64,000 nt of DNA, from assembly GCA_964555355.1 (NCBI GenBank), contig CAZKRY010000009.1, positions 124,001-188,000 of the forward strand. The letters run 5' to 3'. Source of the stretch: CAIKBL01 sp964555355. Lineage in GTDB: Bacteria > Pseudomonadota > Gammaproteobacteria > Ga0077536. Under the pieces are notes generated by a model. It did not search any database, was not told where the DNA came from, and saw only the letters and a program-made list of their open reading frames with translations. Positions 35,706 to 44,939 of the stretch are shown here, piece after piece; positions within the stretch are counted from its first letter, which is position 1; every line of letters starts with the position of its first letter. Made by a program: the position numbers and the translations under genes.

Positions 35706-36863
35706 ATGCGATTACACCTTATGACAGTCCGCTTCCCCGAACTTGGTTTTTACACATTGCCTGGACACGTGGCGCATCCCGGCAAGGTGCGCGAAGAAGT
35801 GCGTGACGGTCACGCGTTAGGCTTAGGTTCGGTGTGGATTTCAGAACGGCTCAACACCAAGAGCGTGGAAGTGTTGTCTGGCATCGCGGCTGCGGAAGAC
35901 ACGCAAATGGGCATAGCCTCCGGACTCATTGCCAATCTTCCGTTGCGCCATCCGTTGGTCGTCGCGGCTTATGGCTCAACGATGCAACTGTTGACCGGCG
36001 GTCGTTTCGCGCTTGGCATCGGGCGTGGGCAAGCGATCTTGGCGGATACTGCCGGCATTCCGCACATCACGTTTCGCTTGCTGGAAGACTGGATCACGAT
36101 TCTGCGCGCACTATGGCGTGGGGAGACGGTGACGTACTCCGGTCCAGTCGGCAAACTGCGCGGGGCATCGCTAGGCGTGACCGTGCCGAACCCGCCGCCG
36201 ATCATCATGTCACCGATGGGCGATGAAACCTGCTATTGGTCCGGCAAGTGGGCGGATGCGGTGGTGTACAACTCGCTATGGACGACTGAAGCGGTGGATC
36301 GATGCACGCGTTTAGTCCGCAAGGGCGCGAAGGATGCCGGACGCGATCCGGCGAGCATCCGCGTGTGGACGATTGGTGTTAGCGCTTGCGAAACCAGCGA
36401 AGAGACGATGCTGAATCTCATCGTGCGGCGCATGAACACTTATCTCGCGCTCGGCCAATTGTTTGAGAACATTTGCAAAGCCAATCGTTGGGACACGGCC
36501 GTGCTTAACCGCGTGCGCGCCATCATCTATGACCACGGCGCGCGCGCCAAAGCAGGCTCGATCGGCGATGAGCACGTGAGCCGCGATCTTGAAATCATTA
36601 AACGGAGTTATGAACTCTATCCGCGGCATTGGATTGACGATGGTTGTCTCGTCGGCTCCGCGCGCACCTGTGTCGATGGCATGCTCGCGCGCATAGATGC
36701 AGATGCCGATGGCATTCTGCTACACGGGAGTGTGCCGGCCCAACTGGGGCCGTTGATTGCGGAATGGGAAAAACGCCGGCCCGCAGCACGCTTTGTCGGG
36801 CATGATGCAAATCCGGGGCGGATGAGCACGCGAAACCTTGGTGCACCTGCTTGCATCTTGTAA
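35706..36863 (+). CDS. LLM-class oxidoreductase, TIGR03857-like F420 type
   Basis: About 385 residues from an ATG at 35706; the ATG at 35721 (MTVRFPELGFYTLPG) is an equal alternative, and neither has a clear ribosome site. The luciferase-like fold is shown by LGSVWISERLNTKSVEVLSGIAAAEDTQMGIASGLI, LLTGGRFALGIGRGQ and PPIIMSPMGDETCYWSGKWADAVVYNSL. It is the third LLM gene in the window and the most distinct of the three. Confidence 0.8.
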   Translation: MRLHLMTVRFPELGFYTLPGHVAHPGKVREEVRDGHALGLGSVWISERLNTKSVEVLSGIAAAEDTQMGIASGLIANLPLRHPLVVAAYGSTMQLLTGGRFALGIGRGQAILADTAGIPHITFRLLEDWITILRALWRGETVTYSGPVGKLRGASLGVTVPNPPPIIMSPMGDETCYWSGKWADAVVYNSLWTTEAVDRCTRLVRKGAKDAGRDPASIRVWTIGVSACETSEETMLNLIVRRMNTYLALGQLFENICKANRWDTAVLNRVRAIIYDHGARAKAGSIGDEHVSRDLEIIKRSYELYPRHWIDDGCLVGSARTCVDGMLARIDADADGILLHGSVPAQLGPLIAEWEKRRPAARFVGHDANPGRMSTRNLGAPACIL

Positions 36864-36890
36864 CGATGCGCTTTGCTTACCCTAACGAGG

Positions 36891-37679
36891 CTAATTTGCG
36901 AGAACAACAAGATCGTTCACGCTCACTCGCCCAGGTTCCAACACCTCCGCATACGTCGCGAAACCCGGCGTGGCGTAGCCCGGTAACATGCCGTCGGGCA
37001 ATCCAACCTTGTCGCGGTAGCGGATCAAGCCTTTCATGACGTCTTGATCGCGTGCGCCGGAGGCGGGATTGAACCCGGTGATCGCGCAGCGAGGCACGGC
37101 GGTGCGTACTCGCAGGAGCGCGCTGCCGACGCGGAGTTGGCGACCCTCCCAGCGATCTTCATCGTGCTCGCCATCGTGTTCGATGATAAAGCCAGCGCGA
37201 AATCGTGCCGCGTCCACCGGTGAGCCGACTTCTCGGGAGAGGCGCGCCAACGATCCGGTGCAGACCAATGTCACGGGGAAAACATCAATCGCGCGGCCGT
37301 GGGATAGACATCGCACCAACGCGATAGGTCGCCCCGCGAACTCGCTTAAGGTTTCCCGCCACGGGCCGGATAACTCCGCCACGGCAATGTCGCGCAGCGT
37401 GGCGTGATTGATGCTGAAGCGCCGCGAACCCGCCTCGGCGCTGCCTTCGACTACGCGTCCGTCTGGCAGGGTTAAACGCAAGCGCTCAGCTTCTGCGTCG
37501 TAATCGAAGTGCAGCGGCAGGAAGGTGCGATGTTGATCCGAATTGACAAAACGATCGTCCGCCTCGACCAGCGCAAACGCACGATCATGGCGGATGCCGT
37601 CGGCATCTACCTCCACCGTACTCGGCGCGAGAAAGCGGGTTGCCTTAACGAACACGTGCCCGATGGCTGCTACTTTCAT
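36891..37679 (-). CDS. MOSC-domain protein
   Basis: 262 residues. The N-terminal beta-barrel (MKVAAIGHVFVKATRFLAPSTVEVDADGIRHDRAFALVE) and C-terminal MOSC core (FRAGFIIEHDG..DRWEGRQLRVGSALLRVRTAVPRCAITGFNP) are clear. The conserved Cys in VPRCAITG is the metal-sulfur handling residue. Family members include the amidoxime reductase mARC and YiiM. The start overlaps the phosphotransferase stop by 4 bases (ATGA), so the two are coupled. Confidence 0.85.
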   Translation of the reverse strand: MKVAAIGHVFVKATRFLAPSTVEVDADGIRHDRAFALVEADDRFVNSDQHRTFLPLHFDYDAEAERLRLTLPDGRVVEGSAEAGSRRFSINHATLRDIAVAELSGPWRETLSEFAGRPIALVRCLSHGRAIDVFPVTLVCTGSLARLSREVGSPVDAARFRAGFIIEHDGEHDEDRWEGRQLRVGSALLRVRTAVPRCAITGFNPASGARDQDVMKGLIRYRDKVGLPDGMLPGYATPGFATYAEVLEPGRVSVNDLVVLAN

Positions 37680-39106
37680 CTATTTACTCCTTGAGTCTGT
37701 CCCCGATTCTCGTTGCCCGCATAGCCAGGTTGGTCGATCGCGAGCTGCGCGCTAACAGTTGCGCGTAGATGTGTGGTCAGCGCCGGATCATCCAGCTTAA
37801 ATTTACCATCCAGAATGTGTTCTATCAGCGCATTGCGGAGTGCCGATAAATCATCATCACGGGACAGCAAGGCGCGCAGTCGCACGAGTTCTTCCGCCTC
37901 CACAAGCGGCGCGAACTGCAGCGAGCGTTCGACAATCTCCAGCGAGTTTGCGGCCACGCGGGATAAGTATTGCAGCCGATCGCTAGTTTCGCGCGCGACG
38001 TCTTGGCGCAGGAAGTCACGCACGGAACGCAGTAGTTCAAGCGTGGTCGGAAGATTGCTATCGCGCTCCACAGGCGGCGGGAGTGGCTTCGTGTCGCCTG
38101 GAATGAGTAAGTTCACGCAATCGATCTGACACTCGGTGGAGCGCCGGCCGATCGCGGGTCGCTCAACTTGGCGATCTGGACCTTGGCGATATTGATCGGC
38201 CATCGCGAGGCAACCCACCGCCCACCAAAAAGATCCGAACACCTCCCAAAAGTGCAGCGCTTCGCGGTCAACTTCTTCACCGCTTTCATCGCGATAGCCG
38301 GCGAAGAGATCTTCGTACTCGCCAAAACCGCCGACCGGTTTGTCGTGTCGCCCAAACCGCCAGGAGCGTGTGCACAACCAGCCCAAATCACGCATCGGAT
38401 CGCCGATGTAGGCAATTTCCCAATCGAGGACGGCGACGATGCCTTGTCGGCCAATCAACAAATTGCCATTGCGAAAATCACCATGTACTAGGCGCGGTGC
38501 ACGGTCGCGCGGCAGATGTGCGCGCAGCCAGCGCGCGGTGTAGTCGATCATCGGTTGCGGGGTGCCGTAGCTGCGATAGCGCGACCAAGTTTCGTCTACC
38601 AATTCGCGCGCCGTGACGTGCGCTAGACGTTCGCGTAAGCCGGATAGCGTGATATCGATGCGGTGGATGCGCGCCAATGTTTGGCCGCATTGGAAGGCGA
38701 GTGATGGATCTAAGGTCGCAAGATGCGCATCTTTCACAATGCGATGCCCCAGCGCTTCGCCTTCCAGCCACGGCATCAATATCCCTTCGCCGATGCCTTC
38801 TGTCTGCGTGAACTCCGCTAAGACCTCGGGCGCCGGCACGCCAGCCGAACGCGCGATGCGCCACAGGCGCGCTTCTTGCGCGATGCCGATCTGAAGTCCA
38901 TCGCGCGCGATCGATTGACCGCCCGCGGCGCGGCGCAAGGCGAGCGTTCGCGCGCCGTCGCGCGTGGTGACTTCCAATCGATAAGTTTCTTGACTGGCGC
39001 CGCCGGTCAAACGTTCAAGCGAATCTAGCGAGATAAAGCCGTCTAGCTTGTTAGCGAGGAGCGATGCCAAGGCGGTGGCGAGGCTTTGCTGAGTGTTACC
39101 AGTCAT
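37676..39106 (-). CDS. Phosphotransferase-family (APH-like) protein
   Basis: 476 residues. A kinase fold is visible in the first 330: the glycine-rich N-lobe, the catalytic HGDFRNGNLL (Brenner motif H-G-D-x4-N), and the metal-binding VLDWEIAYIGDPMRDLGWLC. The pattern GGASQETYRL / EALGHRI is that of the acyl-CoA-dehydrogenase-associated APH-like proteins (ACAD10/11 N-domain). The last 130 residues are helical and unassigned. An acyl-CoA dehydrogenase gene follows the repeats downstream in reading direction-opposite position at 39336-40607, supporting a link to fatty-acid metabolism. Confidence 0.75.
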   Translation of the reverse strand: MTGNTQQSLATALASLLANKLDGFISLDSLERLTGGASQETYRLEVTTRDGARTLALRRAAGGQSIARDGLQIGIAQEARLWRIARSAGVPAPEVLAEFTQTEGIGEGILMPWLEGEALGHRIVKDAHLATLDPSLAFQCGQTLARIHRIDITLSGLRERLAHVTARELVDETWSRYRSYGTPQPMIDYTARWLRAHLPRDRAPRLVHGDFRNGNLLIGRQGIVAVLDWEIAYIGDPMRDLGWLCTRSWRFGRHDKPVGGFGEYEDLFAGYRDESGEEVDREALHFWEVFGSFWWAVGCLAMADQYRQGPDRQVERPAIGRRSTECQIDCVNLLIPGDTKPLPPPVERDSNLPTTLELLRSVRDFLRQDVARETSDRLQYLSRVAANSLEIVERSLQFAPLVEAEELVRLRALLSRDDDLSALRNALIEHILDGKFKLDDPALTTHLRATVSAQLAIDQPGYAGNENRGQTQGVNR

Positions 39107-39140
39107 AATTTATATCGATCGCAAAAAACTTTTACTTTCT

Positions 39141-39328
39141 TACCCTCTCCCGCATGCGGGAGAGGGGAGGGTGAGGGTCTTCGCGTTGCGCCTGTCGACG
39201 CGCCGCCCCTCACCCGGCGCTGCGCGCCGGCCTCTCCCGGTGGGAGAGGCGAATGATTTTCTAACCCTCTCGCGCGTGCGGGACAGGCGATGGATTTTTT
39301 TTGTCACCCTCTTTCGAGGGAGAGGCTA
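39141..39328. repeat. Family A repeat cluster
   Basis: Several hairpins of the type CCCTCTCCCGCATGCGGGAG, CCGGCCTCTCCCGGTGGGAG and CTTTCGAGGGAGAGG joined by GTGAGGGTCTT and CCCCTCACCC segments. They fill the gap between the phosphotransferase and acyl-CoA dehydrogenase genes. Confidence 0.8.
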
Positions 39329-39335
39329 ATTGCGC

Positions 39336-40607
39336 TCACCCTTCTTTTACGCCCTTCGGCGCGCGCTGACTCATAAAGCCAAACAAATAACCCGCCACGC
39401 GCCGCATTTGAATTTCTTCGGCGCCTTCCGTGATGCGGTAACGGCGATGATGGCGATAAATATGTTCGAAGGGTTTGTGTCGCGAATAACCCATGCCACC
39501 GTGCACTTGCATCGCGCGATCGGCGGCTTCGCAGCACAGGCGGTTTGCCCAGAAATTACACATCGAGACTTTGTCAGAGACAGAGAACGCGCCGTACTTA
39601 TCCATCATCCATGCGGTCTTATAGATCAACGCACGCAGCATTTCGCACTGCGTGTGCGATTCAACGAGCGGAAATTGGATCCCCTGATTGCTGGCGAGCG
39701 CTTTGCCGAAGGTACGGCGCTGTTTAGCATAGGCCACGGCTTCGTTCACGCAGAATTGCGCGGCGCCCAAGCTAGACGCCGCTTGGCGAATCCGATTCTC
39801 ATTGAAAAAATGTTGCACGACTTGCAGGCCACGACCTTCGCCGCCAAAGATAGTATCGTCTTCCACATACACATTGGTCAGCGACACGCGCCCGTGATCG
39901 GTCGGCATGTTGAAGGTCCACAGCATTTCTTCGATCTTGAAGCCTGGGGCATTGGTCGGTACTAAAAAGCAGGTGATGCCTTCCGCATCGCCGGCCTTGC
40001 CAGAGGTGCGAGCAAAAATGAGATCGGCTTCCGCGGTGTGAATGCCGGTGTTCCAGGTTTTCTCGCCGTTGATGCGCCAACCTTTACCGTCGCGCGCGGC
40101 GGTGGTTTCCATGTGCGTGGCATCCGAGCCGTGATTGGGTTCTGTGATCCCAAATCCGAACATTTTTTCGCCGGAGGCCAGCGGTTCCACCCAGTGGGTT
40201 TTTTGTGCGGCGGAGCCGTATTCCAGCATCAATAAAAAACTGATGTTGTTGCCGACGATGGCGTGTTCGTTTTGTAGATCGCAATGCAACCCTAAGCCTT
40301 TGGCAGTGAGATGCTCGCGGATGACGGCCATGCCGAGGTTGGTGCCGTCGCGCCCGCCGTAAGCTTTCGGAAACGGATAGCGATAGTGCCCGGCCTTATC
40401 CGCGCGGCGTTTGGCTTCCGCGAGCAGCGCTTCCCAATCGTGCCGCGGGAGGCCGCCGCGCTCCCAATCGGTGCGCGCGTGTTCGCGCCGATGATCGAAG
40501 AAGCGAATATTGTCGTCTTGATTCTCCAACGGCTTGATCTCGCGCTCGATGAAGGCGTCAAGCTCGTGCAAATACGCGACCAAGTCGGCGGGTAAATCAA
40601 AATCCAT
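39336..40607 (-). CDS. Acyl-CoA dehydrogenase
   Basis: 423 residues from the ATG at 40607 with GGGAG ahead; the longer open frame has a non-protein-like start. Typical features: FGFGITEPNHGSDATHMETTAARDGKGWRINGEKTWNTG, RVSLTNVYVEDDTIFGGEG and AMQVHGGMGYSRHKPFEHIYRHHRRYRITEGAEEIQMRRVAGYL. The catalytic glutamate region in ITEGAEEIQ is that of the ACAD10/11-like group. It oxidises an acyl-CoA at C2-C3 using FAD and passes electrons to ETF. The APH-like gene at 37676-39106 lies just downstream. Confidence 0.9.
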   Translation of the reverse strand: MDFDLPADLVAYLHELDAFIEREIKPLENQDDNIRFFDHRREHARTDWERGGLPRHDWEALLAEAKRRADKAGHYRYPFPKAYGGRDGTNLGMAVIREHLTAKGLGLHCDLQNEHAIVGNNISFLLMLEYGSAAQKTHWVEPLASGEKMFGFGITEPNHGSDATHMETTAARDGKGWRINGEKTWNTGIHTAEADLIFARTSGKAGDAEGITCFLVPTNAPGFKIEEMLWTFNMPTDHGRVSLTNVYVEDDTIFGGEGRGLQVVQHFFNENRIRQAASSLGAAQFCVNEAVAYAKQRRTFGKALASNQGIQFPLVESHTQCEMLRALIYKTAWMMDKYGAFSVSDKVSMCNFWANRLCCEAADRAMQVHGGMGYSRHKPFEHIYRHHRRYRITEGAEEIQMRRVAGYLFGFMSQRAPKGVKEG

Positions 40608-40786
40608 CGCGGTAATTCTCCCAAGGGCTAAGTTTACCGTCGAGCCTAGCAGGTTCCGCGTGGCTTCCCAATGCGGCGCAGCACGGCATCGGGCAGACGG
40701 CGCTGAATGAGTCTTAAGGGGAATCCCCATTCCCGAAACTAATTTGCGCCACTAGGATAGGCGGCGACTTCTAGAGAAGAAAAAGC

Positions 40787-42847
40787 ATGACCTACCGTTT
40801 AGGCGTGGACGTGGGCGGCACGTTCACCGATTTGTTACTCATCAACGAAGCGACCGGTGTGGTGCATACCGCCAAAGTGCCTTCCACGCCGGACGATTCT
40901 TCGCGCGGCGTGCTGGCCGGCGTCTCGCGCGTTTGCGCCCGTGCCGGCATCGAGCCCCGCGAGATCAGCCATGTGATGCATGGCACGACCGTCGCCACCA
41001 ACACGGTGTTGACCGGCACCGGCGCCAAGGTCGGTTTGGTGACCACTTCCGGTTATCGCCAAGTGCTCCAGATCGCGCGCTCCTTCGTGCCGGGCGGGCT
41101 TGGTGGTTGGGTCATTTACCAGAAATCAGATCCGATGGCGCCGCTCGAACTCACGATTGAGGCCTTGGAGCGCATCAGCGCGCAGGGCGAAGTCGTACAA
41201 GTTTTAGACGAAGGCGAACTGCTGCAGGATTTATCCAAACTATTCGATGCGCGGATTGAAGCGCTGACGGTGTCGCTGATCAATTCATTCACTAATGATG
41301 TGCATGAGCGGCGCGTCGCCGTGCTCGCGCGCGATTTGATGCCGCAGGTGCCGGTGTCGTTATCTTCGGAAGTCATTCCGGAAATGCAGGAATACGAGCG
41401 CACGGTCACCACCGTTGCCAACTCTTATGTCAGGCCCAAGGTCGAGCGTTATCTCGCGAATCTCGAAGCGGAATTGAAACGTAGGATGCCCGCGGTACAA
41501 CTCAACGTGCTGCGCTCGGACGGCGGACTCGCGGCTGCGGAACTCGCCGGTCGTTATCCGGTGAATCTCTTGATGAGCGGGCCGGCGGGTGGTGTCGCCG
41601 GCGCGATTTGGGTGGGTAACAACGCCGGCTGCAAGAATTTGTTGACACTCGATATGGGCGGCACCTCGACCGATGTCGCATTGATACAAGACGGCGCGGT
41701 GCGCCTGCGCCGGGAAACCACCGTCGGCGATGTCACGGTGCGTGCATCCTCGATTGATATTCGTACCGTCGGCGCCGGTGGTGGTTCGATTGCGCATGTG
41801 CCGGAACTCACCAAAGCGCTACGTGTGGGTCCGCAAAGCGCAGGCGCATCGCCAGGGCCGGCCAGCTACGGCAACGGCGGCACTTTACCCACCGTGACGG
41901 ATGCCAACGTCGTGCTGGGATATTTGCCCGAGAGCGCGTTGTTAGGCGGCGATTTAGCCTTGGATGTCAACGCCGCGCGCACCGCCGTCGCCACCATCGC
42001 GCAAGCCTTGGATGTCACGCTGGAACAAGCGGCGGAAGGCATTTATCACATCGTCAATGAGAACATGTTCGGCGCACTGCGCTTGGTGTCCGTTGAGCAA
42101 GGTTACGATCCGCGCGACTTTGCATTGATTGCATTTGGTGGCGCAGGTCCGTTACACGCCAATGCGCTCGCGCGCTTGATGGGCACCTGGCCCGTCATCA
42201 TCCCGCCGGGCCCAGGCGTGTTGTGCGCGTATGGCGATGCCACGACGCGCGTACGGAACGAGGCGTCAAAAACTTTTATCCGCAAGTTTGCGGTGACGGA
42301 TGTGCGGGAAATTCGCGCGGAACTCGACCAGCTTGCGGAGACCGCGGCGCGCGCGTTAATTGAGAGTGGTGTACAAGCAGCGTCGCTTACGCAGAGTTAC
42401 CAACTTGATCTGCGGTACCACGGTCAGGGTTTATCGCTTCCCATAGCGCTAACCGCGGCAGAACTCGATGACACCTTGGATATCGCAGGCGCGCGTTTCG
42501 ATGCCATGCACGAGCAGTTGTTTACTTTTTCGTTGCCGATTGAAAAAGAAGTCATCAACCTGCGCGCGGTGGTGGAAGGTCCGGCGCCCAAAGTGCAAGC
42601 GATTGCGTTGAACGCGGGCGGCGTGGACGCGCAGGCAGCGGTTTATGCCGAGCAACGCGTCACGATGGATGGCGCCACGCACATGGCCAAGGTATATGAC
42701 CGCGGCAAGCTGCTTGCCGGCAATCGCATTCCGGGGCCCGCCATCGTCACCGAAATGGACGCCACCACCGTGGTGCTGCCTTTGCATACGGCAACGGTTG
42801 ATGGTCATGGCAACTTACTTATCCGTCCGATGGGAGAAACTGCGTGA
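40787..42847 (+). CDS. hyuA: Hydantoinase/oxoprolinase subunit A
   Basis: 686 residues, the usual size. It begins with the ASKHA-type ATP site LGVDVGGTFTDLLLI, then MHGTTVATNTVLTGTGAKVGLVTTSGYRQVLQIARSF and LTLDMGGTSTDVALI, and ends with a beta-barrel-like tail. With subunit B it makes an ATP-dependent cyclic-amide hydrolase or carboxylase (N-methylhydantoin, 5-oxoproline, acetone or acetophenone). The substrate cannot be told here. Overlaps hyuB by 4 bases. Confidence 0.9.
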   Translation: MTYRLGVDVGGTFTDLLLINEATGVVHTAKVPSTPDDSSRGVLAGVSRVCARAGIEPREISHVMHGTTVATNTVLTGTGAKVGLVTTSGYRQVLQIARSFVPGGLGGWVIYQKSDPMAPLELTIEALERISAQGEVVQVLDEGELLQDLSKLFDARIEALTVSLINSFTNDVHERRVAVLARDLMPQVPVSLSSEVIPEMQEYERTVTTVANSYVRPKVERYLANLEAELKRRMPAVQLNVLRSDGGLAAAELAGRYPVNLLMSGPAGGVAGAIWVGNNAGCKNLLTLDMGGTSTDVALIQDGAVRLRRETTVGDVTVRASSIDIRTVGAGGGSIAHVPELTKALRVGPQSAGASPGPASYGNGGTLPTVTDANVVLGYLPESALLGGDLALDVNAARTAVATIAQALDVTLEQAAEGIYHIVNENMFGALRLVSVEQGYDPRDFALIAFGGAGPLHANALARLMGTWPVIIPPGPGVLCAYGDATTRVRNEASKTFIRKFAVTDVREIRAELDQLAETAARALIESGVQAASLTQSYQLDLRYHGQGLSLPIALTAAELDDTLDIAGARFDAMHEQLFTFSLPIEKEVINLRAVVEGPAPKVQAIALNAGGVDAQAAVYAEQRVTMDGATHMAKVYDRGKLLAGNRIPGPAIVTEMDATTVVLPLHTATVDGHGNLLIRPMGETA

Positions 42848-44715
42848 CTGCCCGCATCGTTGAAACCAATCGTGCGCCGCTTGCGCGCCGTCAGATCGAT
42901 TCAATCACGCTCGACATCATCGAGAATGCGCTTAAGAACGCGCGCTATGAAATGGACGCCGTGTTATTCCGGACCGCGATGTCGCCCGGCATCCGCGAGC
43001 AACACGACGAGTTCCCATTAATCGCGAACCGTGACGGCAAGATGGTGGTGGGGCAGTTCGGTTCCTTTATTCATGGCTTTGTCGCAGGCTACGACGGCAC
43101 CATCGAAGACGGCGATATTTTCCTGACCACCGATCCGTATTCCTGCAACGGCGCGATCAGCCATGCTAATGACTGGCTGGTGCTGCTGCCGATTTTCAAA
43201 GACGGACGCCTCATCGCGTGGGGCGCGATGTTTGGCCATATGACCGACATTGGTGGCAAGGTCCCGGGCAGTCTGCCCACGGACGCGCGCCAAATCTATG
43301 AAGAAGGCATCGTGGTGCCGCCGATCAAGATTTATCGCCAAGGCGAATTGCAAGCGGACCTGCTGAAAGTCATTCTGCATAACTGTCGTTTACCGCATTG
43401 GAACCGCTCGGATTTCAACGCAATTGTCGCCGCCTGCCGCACGGCGGCGCGCCGCGTCACCGAACTTTCGCAACGTTTTGGCGATGAGGTGCTGTTTTCC
43501 GCGATGGAAGATCTGCTCGAACGTAACCGCCGCGCGATGGCCGCGTTGATCAAGCAGACCATCCCGGAACAGCCACAGCGGTTCGAAGACTATGTCTGCG
43601 ACGATGGCATGGGCATGGGGCCATACAAGATCGCATGCACCATGTGGCGCGAAGGCGAACGCGTGATCTTTGATTTTACCGGCACGGATCCCCAGTCCAT
43701 CGGTTCGATCAATTTCTATCTCAACGAAGAGATGTTCAAGATGTTTTGCGGGGTCTTCATGATCATGGTGTTTGACCCGCAGATTATGTTCAACGATGGC
43801 TTTTATGACTTGATGGAAGTACGCATCCCGCCGGGCTCTCTGTTAAAGCCCAAACATCCGGCGGCGTTGTCTTGCCGTACGCACGCGCTGGGACGGATTT
43901 TCGATGTCATCAGCGGCCTGCTGGGGCAAGGCAATCCGGATTTTCTTTGTGCGGCGGGCTTCTCCGATTCTCCGCATTTCATGTACTCCGGTTACGACCG
44001 GCGCGGCCAGTGGTTTCAGTTGTATCAAATCAGCTTCGGTGGAATTCCAGGCAAACCCTTTGGCGACGGCCCGGACGGACATTCGCTGTGGCCGAGTTTC
44101 GTCAACGTGCCGAACGAATTTTTGGAAGCCTACTTTCCGCTACGCATCGATATCTACGAAACGATTACGGACTCCGGCGGTGCTGGTAAACATCGCGGTG
44201 GTAACGCACTGCGCGTTGGGTATCGCTTTTTGGAGCCGGGCGAGATTTCCATTCACGATGACCGCTGGCTAACGTATCCCTGGGGCGCAAACGGTGGTGC
44301 ACCCGGCCGACGTAGCCGCAAGATTTTGATCCGCGCGGACGGCAGCGAAGAAATCATGCCGTCGAAGTGCGATCGCGTGGTGGTTGCGGAAAACGACTTG
44401 TTGTTGTTCGAAACCTGGGGCGGCGGCGGGTGGGGCAATCCCTGGGAGCGGCCCACTGAATGGGTGGCGCGCGATGTGAAGCGCGGGCTGGTCTCGAGCG
44501 CCGGTGCAAAACGCTATGGTGTGGTATGCGATGACCATGGCGTGTTCGACACTGCAGCCACGCAGGCGTTGCGCGACGAGATGAAAGCGGCACGTACCTC
44601 ACGCATCGTGTTTGATCGCGGCGGTGAGATTGAAGAATTAAAAGCACGCTGTTTTGCGGAAACCGGTTTGATACCGCCGGAGGCGCCGCAGTTTCGACGG
44701 CGTGGGGGACGGTGA
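42844..44715 (+). CDS. hyuB: Hydantoinase/oxoprolinase subunit B
   Basis: 623 residues from a GTG overlapping the hyuA stop (GTGA). Family pattern: LDIIENALKNARYEMDAVLFRTAMSPGIREQHDEFPLIANRDGKMVVGQFGSF, DGDIFLTTDPYSCNGAISHANDWLVLLPIF, and WGGGGWGNPWERP near the end. Partner of HyuA in the same operon. A second, orphan subunit B of a clearly different sequence is at 60117-61913. Confidence 0.9.
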   Translation: MTARIVETNRAPLARRQIDSITLDIIENALKNARYEMDAVLFRTAMSPGIREQHDEFPLIANRDGKMVVGQFGSFIHGFVAGYDGTIEDGDIFLTTDPYSCNGAISHANDWLVLLPIFKDGRLIAWGAMFGHMTDIGGKVPGSLPTDARQIYEEGIVVPPIKIYRQGELQADLLKVILHNCRLPHWNRSDFNAIVAACRTAARRVTELSQRFGDEVLFSAMEDLLERNRRAMAALIKQTIPEQPQRFEDYVCDDGMGMGPYKIACTMWREGERVIFDFTGTDPQSIGSINFYLNEEMFKMFCGVFMIMVFDPQIMFNDGFYDLMEVRIPPGSLLKPKHPAALSCRTHALGRIFDVISGLLGQGNPDFLCAAGFSDSPHFMYSGYDRRGQWFQLYQISFGGIPGKPFGDGPDGHSLWPSFVNVPNEFLEAYFPLRIDIYETITDSGGAGKHRGGNALRVGYRFLEPGEISIHDDRWLTYPWGANGGAPGRRSRKILIRADGSEEIMPSKCDRVVVAENDLLLFETWGGGGWGNPWERPTEWVARDVKRGLVSSAGAKRYGVVCDDHGVFDTAATQALRDEMKAARTSRIVFDRGGEIEELKARCFAETGLIPPEAPQFRRRGGR

Positions 44716-44739
44716 GATGGCGTCGTGGCGTGTGTATCC

Positions 44740-44882
44740 GACCCTCACCCCAACCCTCTCCCGCACACGGGAGAGGGAGAATGCGGTACCGCGCGAGACA
44801 TACTTAGTTAACGGGCACAATCACACGAGACCGTCTTTCTCCCTCTCCCGTGTGCGGGAGAGGGTAGGGGTGAGGGTCTTCG
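44740..44882. repeat. Family A repeat pair
   Basis: ACCCTCACCCCAACCCTCTC / CCGCACACGGGAGAGGG on the left and CCCTCTCCCGTGTGCGGGAG / GGTGAGGGTCTT on the right, inverted relative to each other, about 50 bases apart. They lie between hyuB and the FAD oxidase. Confidence 0.8.
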
Positions 44883-44939
44883 GGACTTAATCTAAGCACA
44901 AACCCAACGAGTAGAACTTTAAGACCAGGAGACCCAACC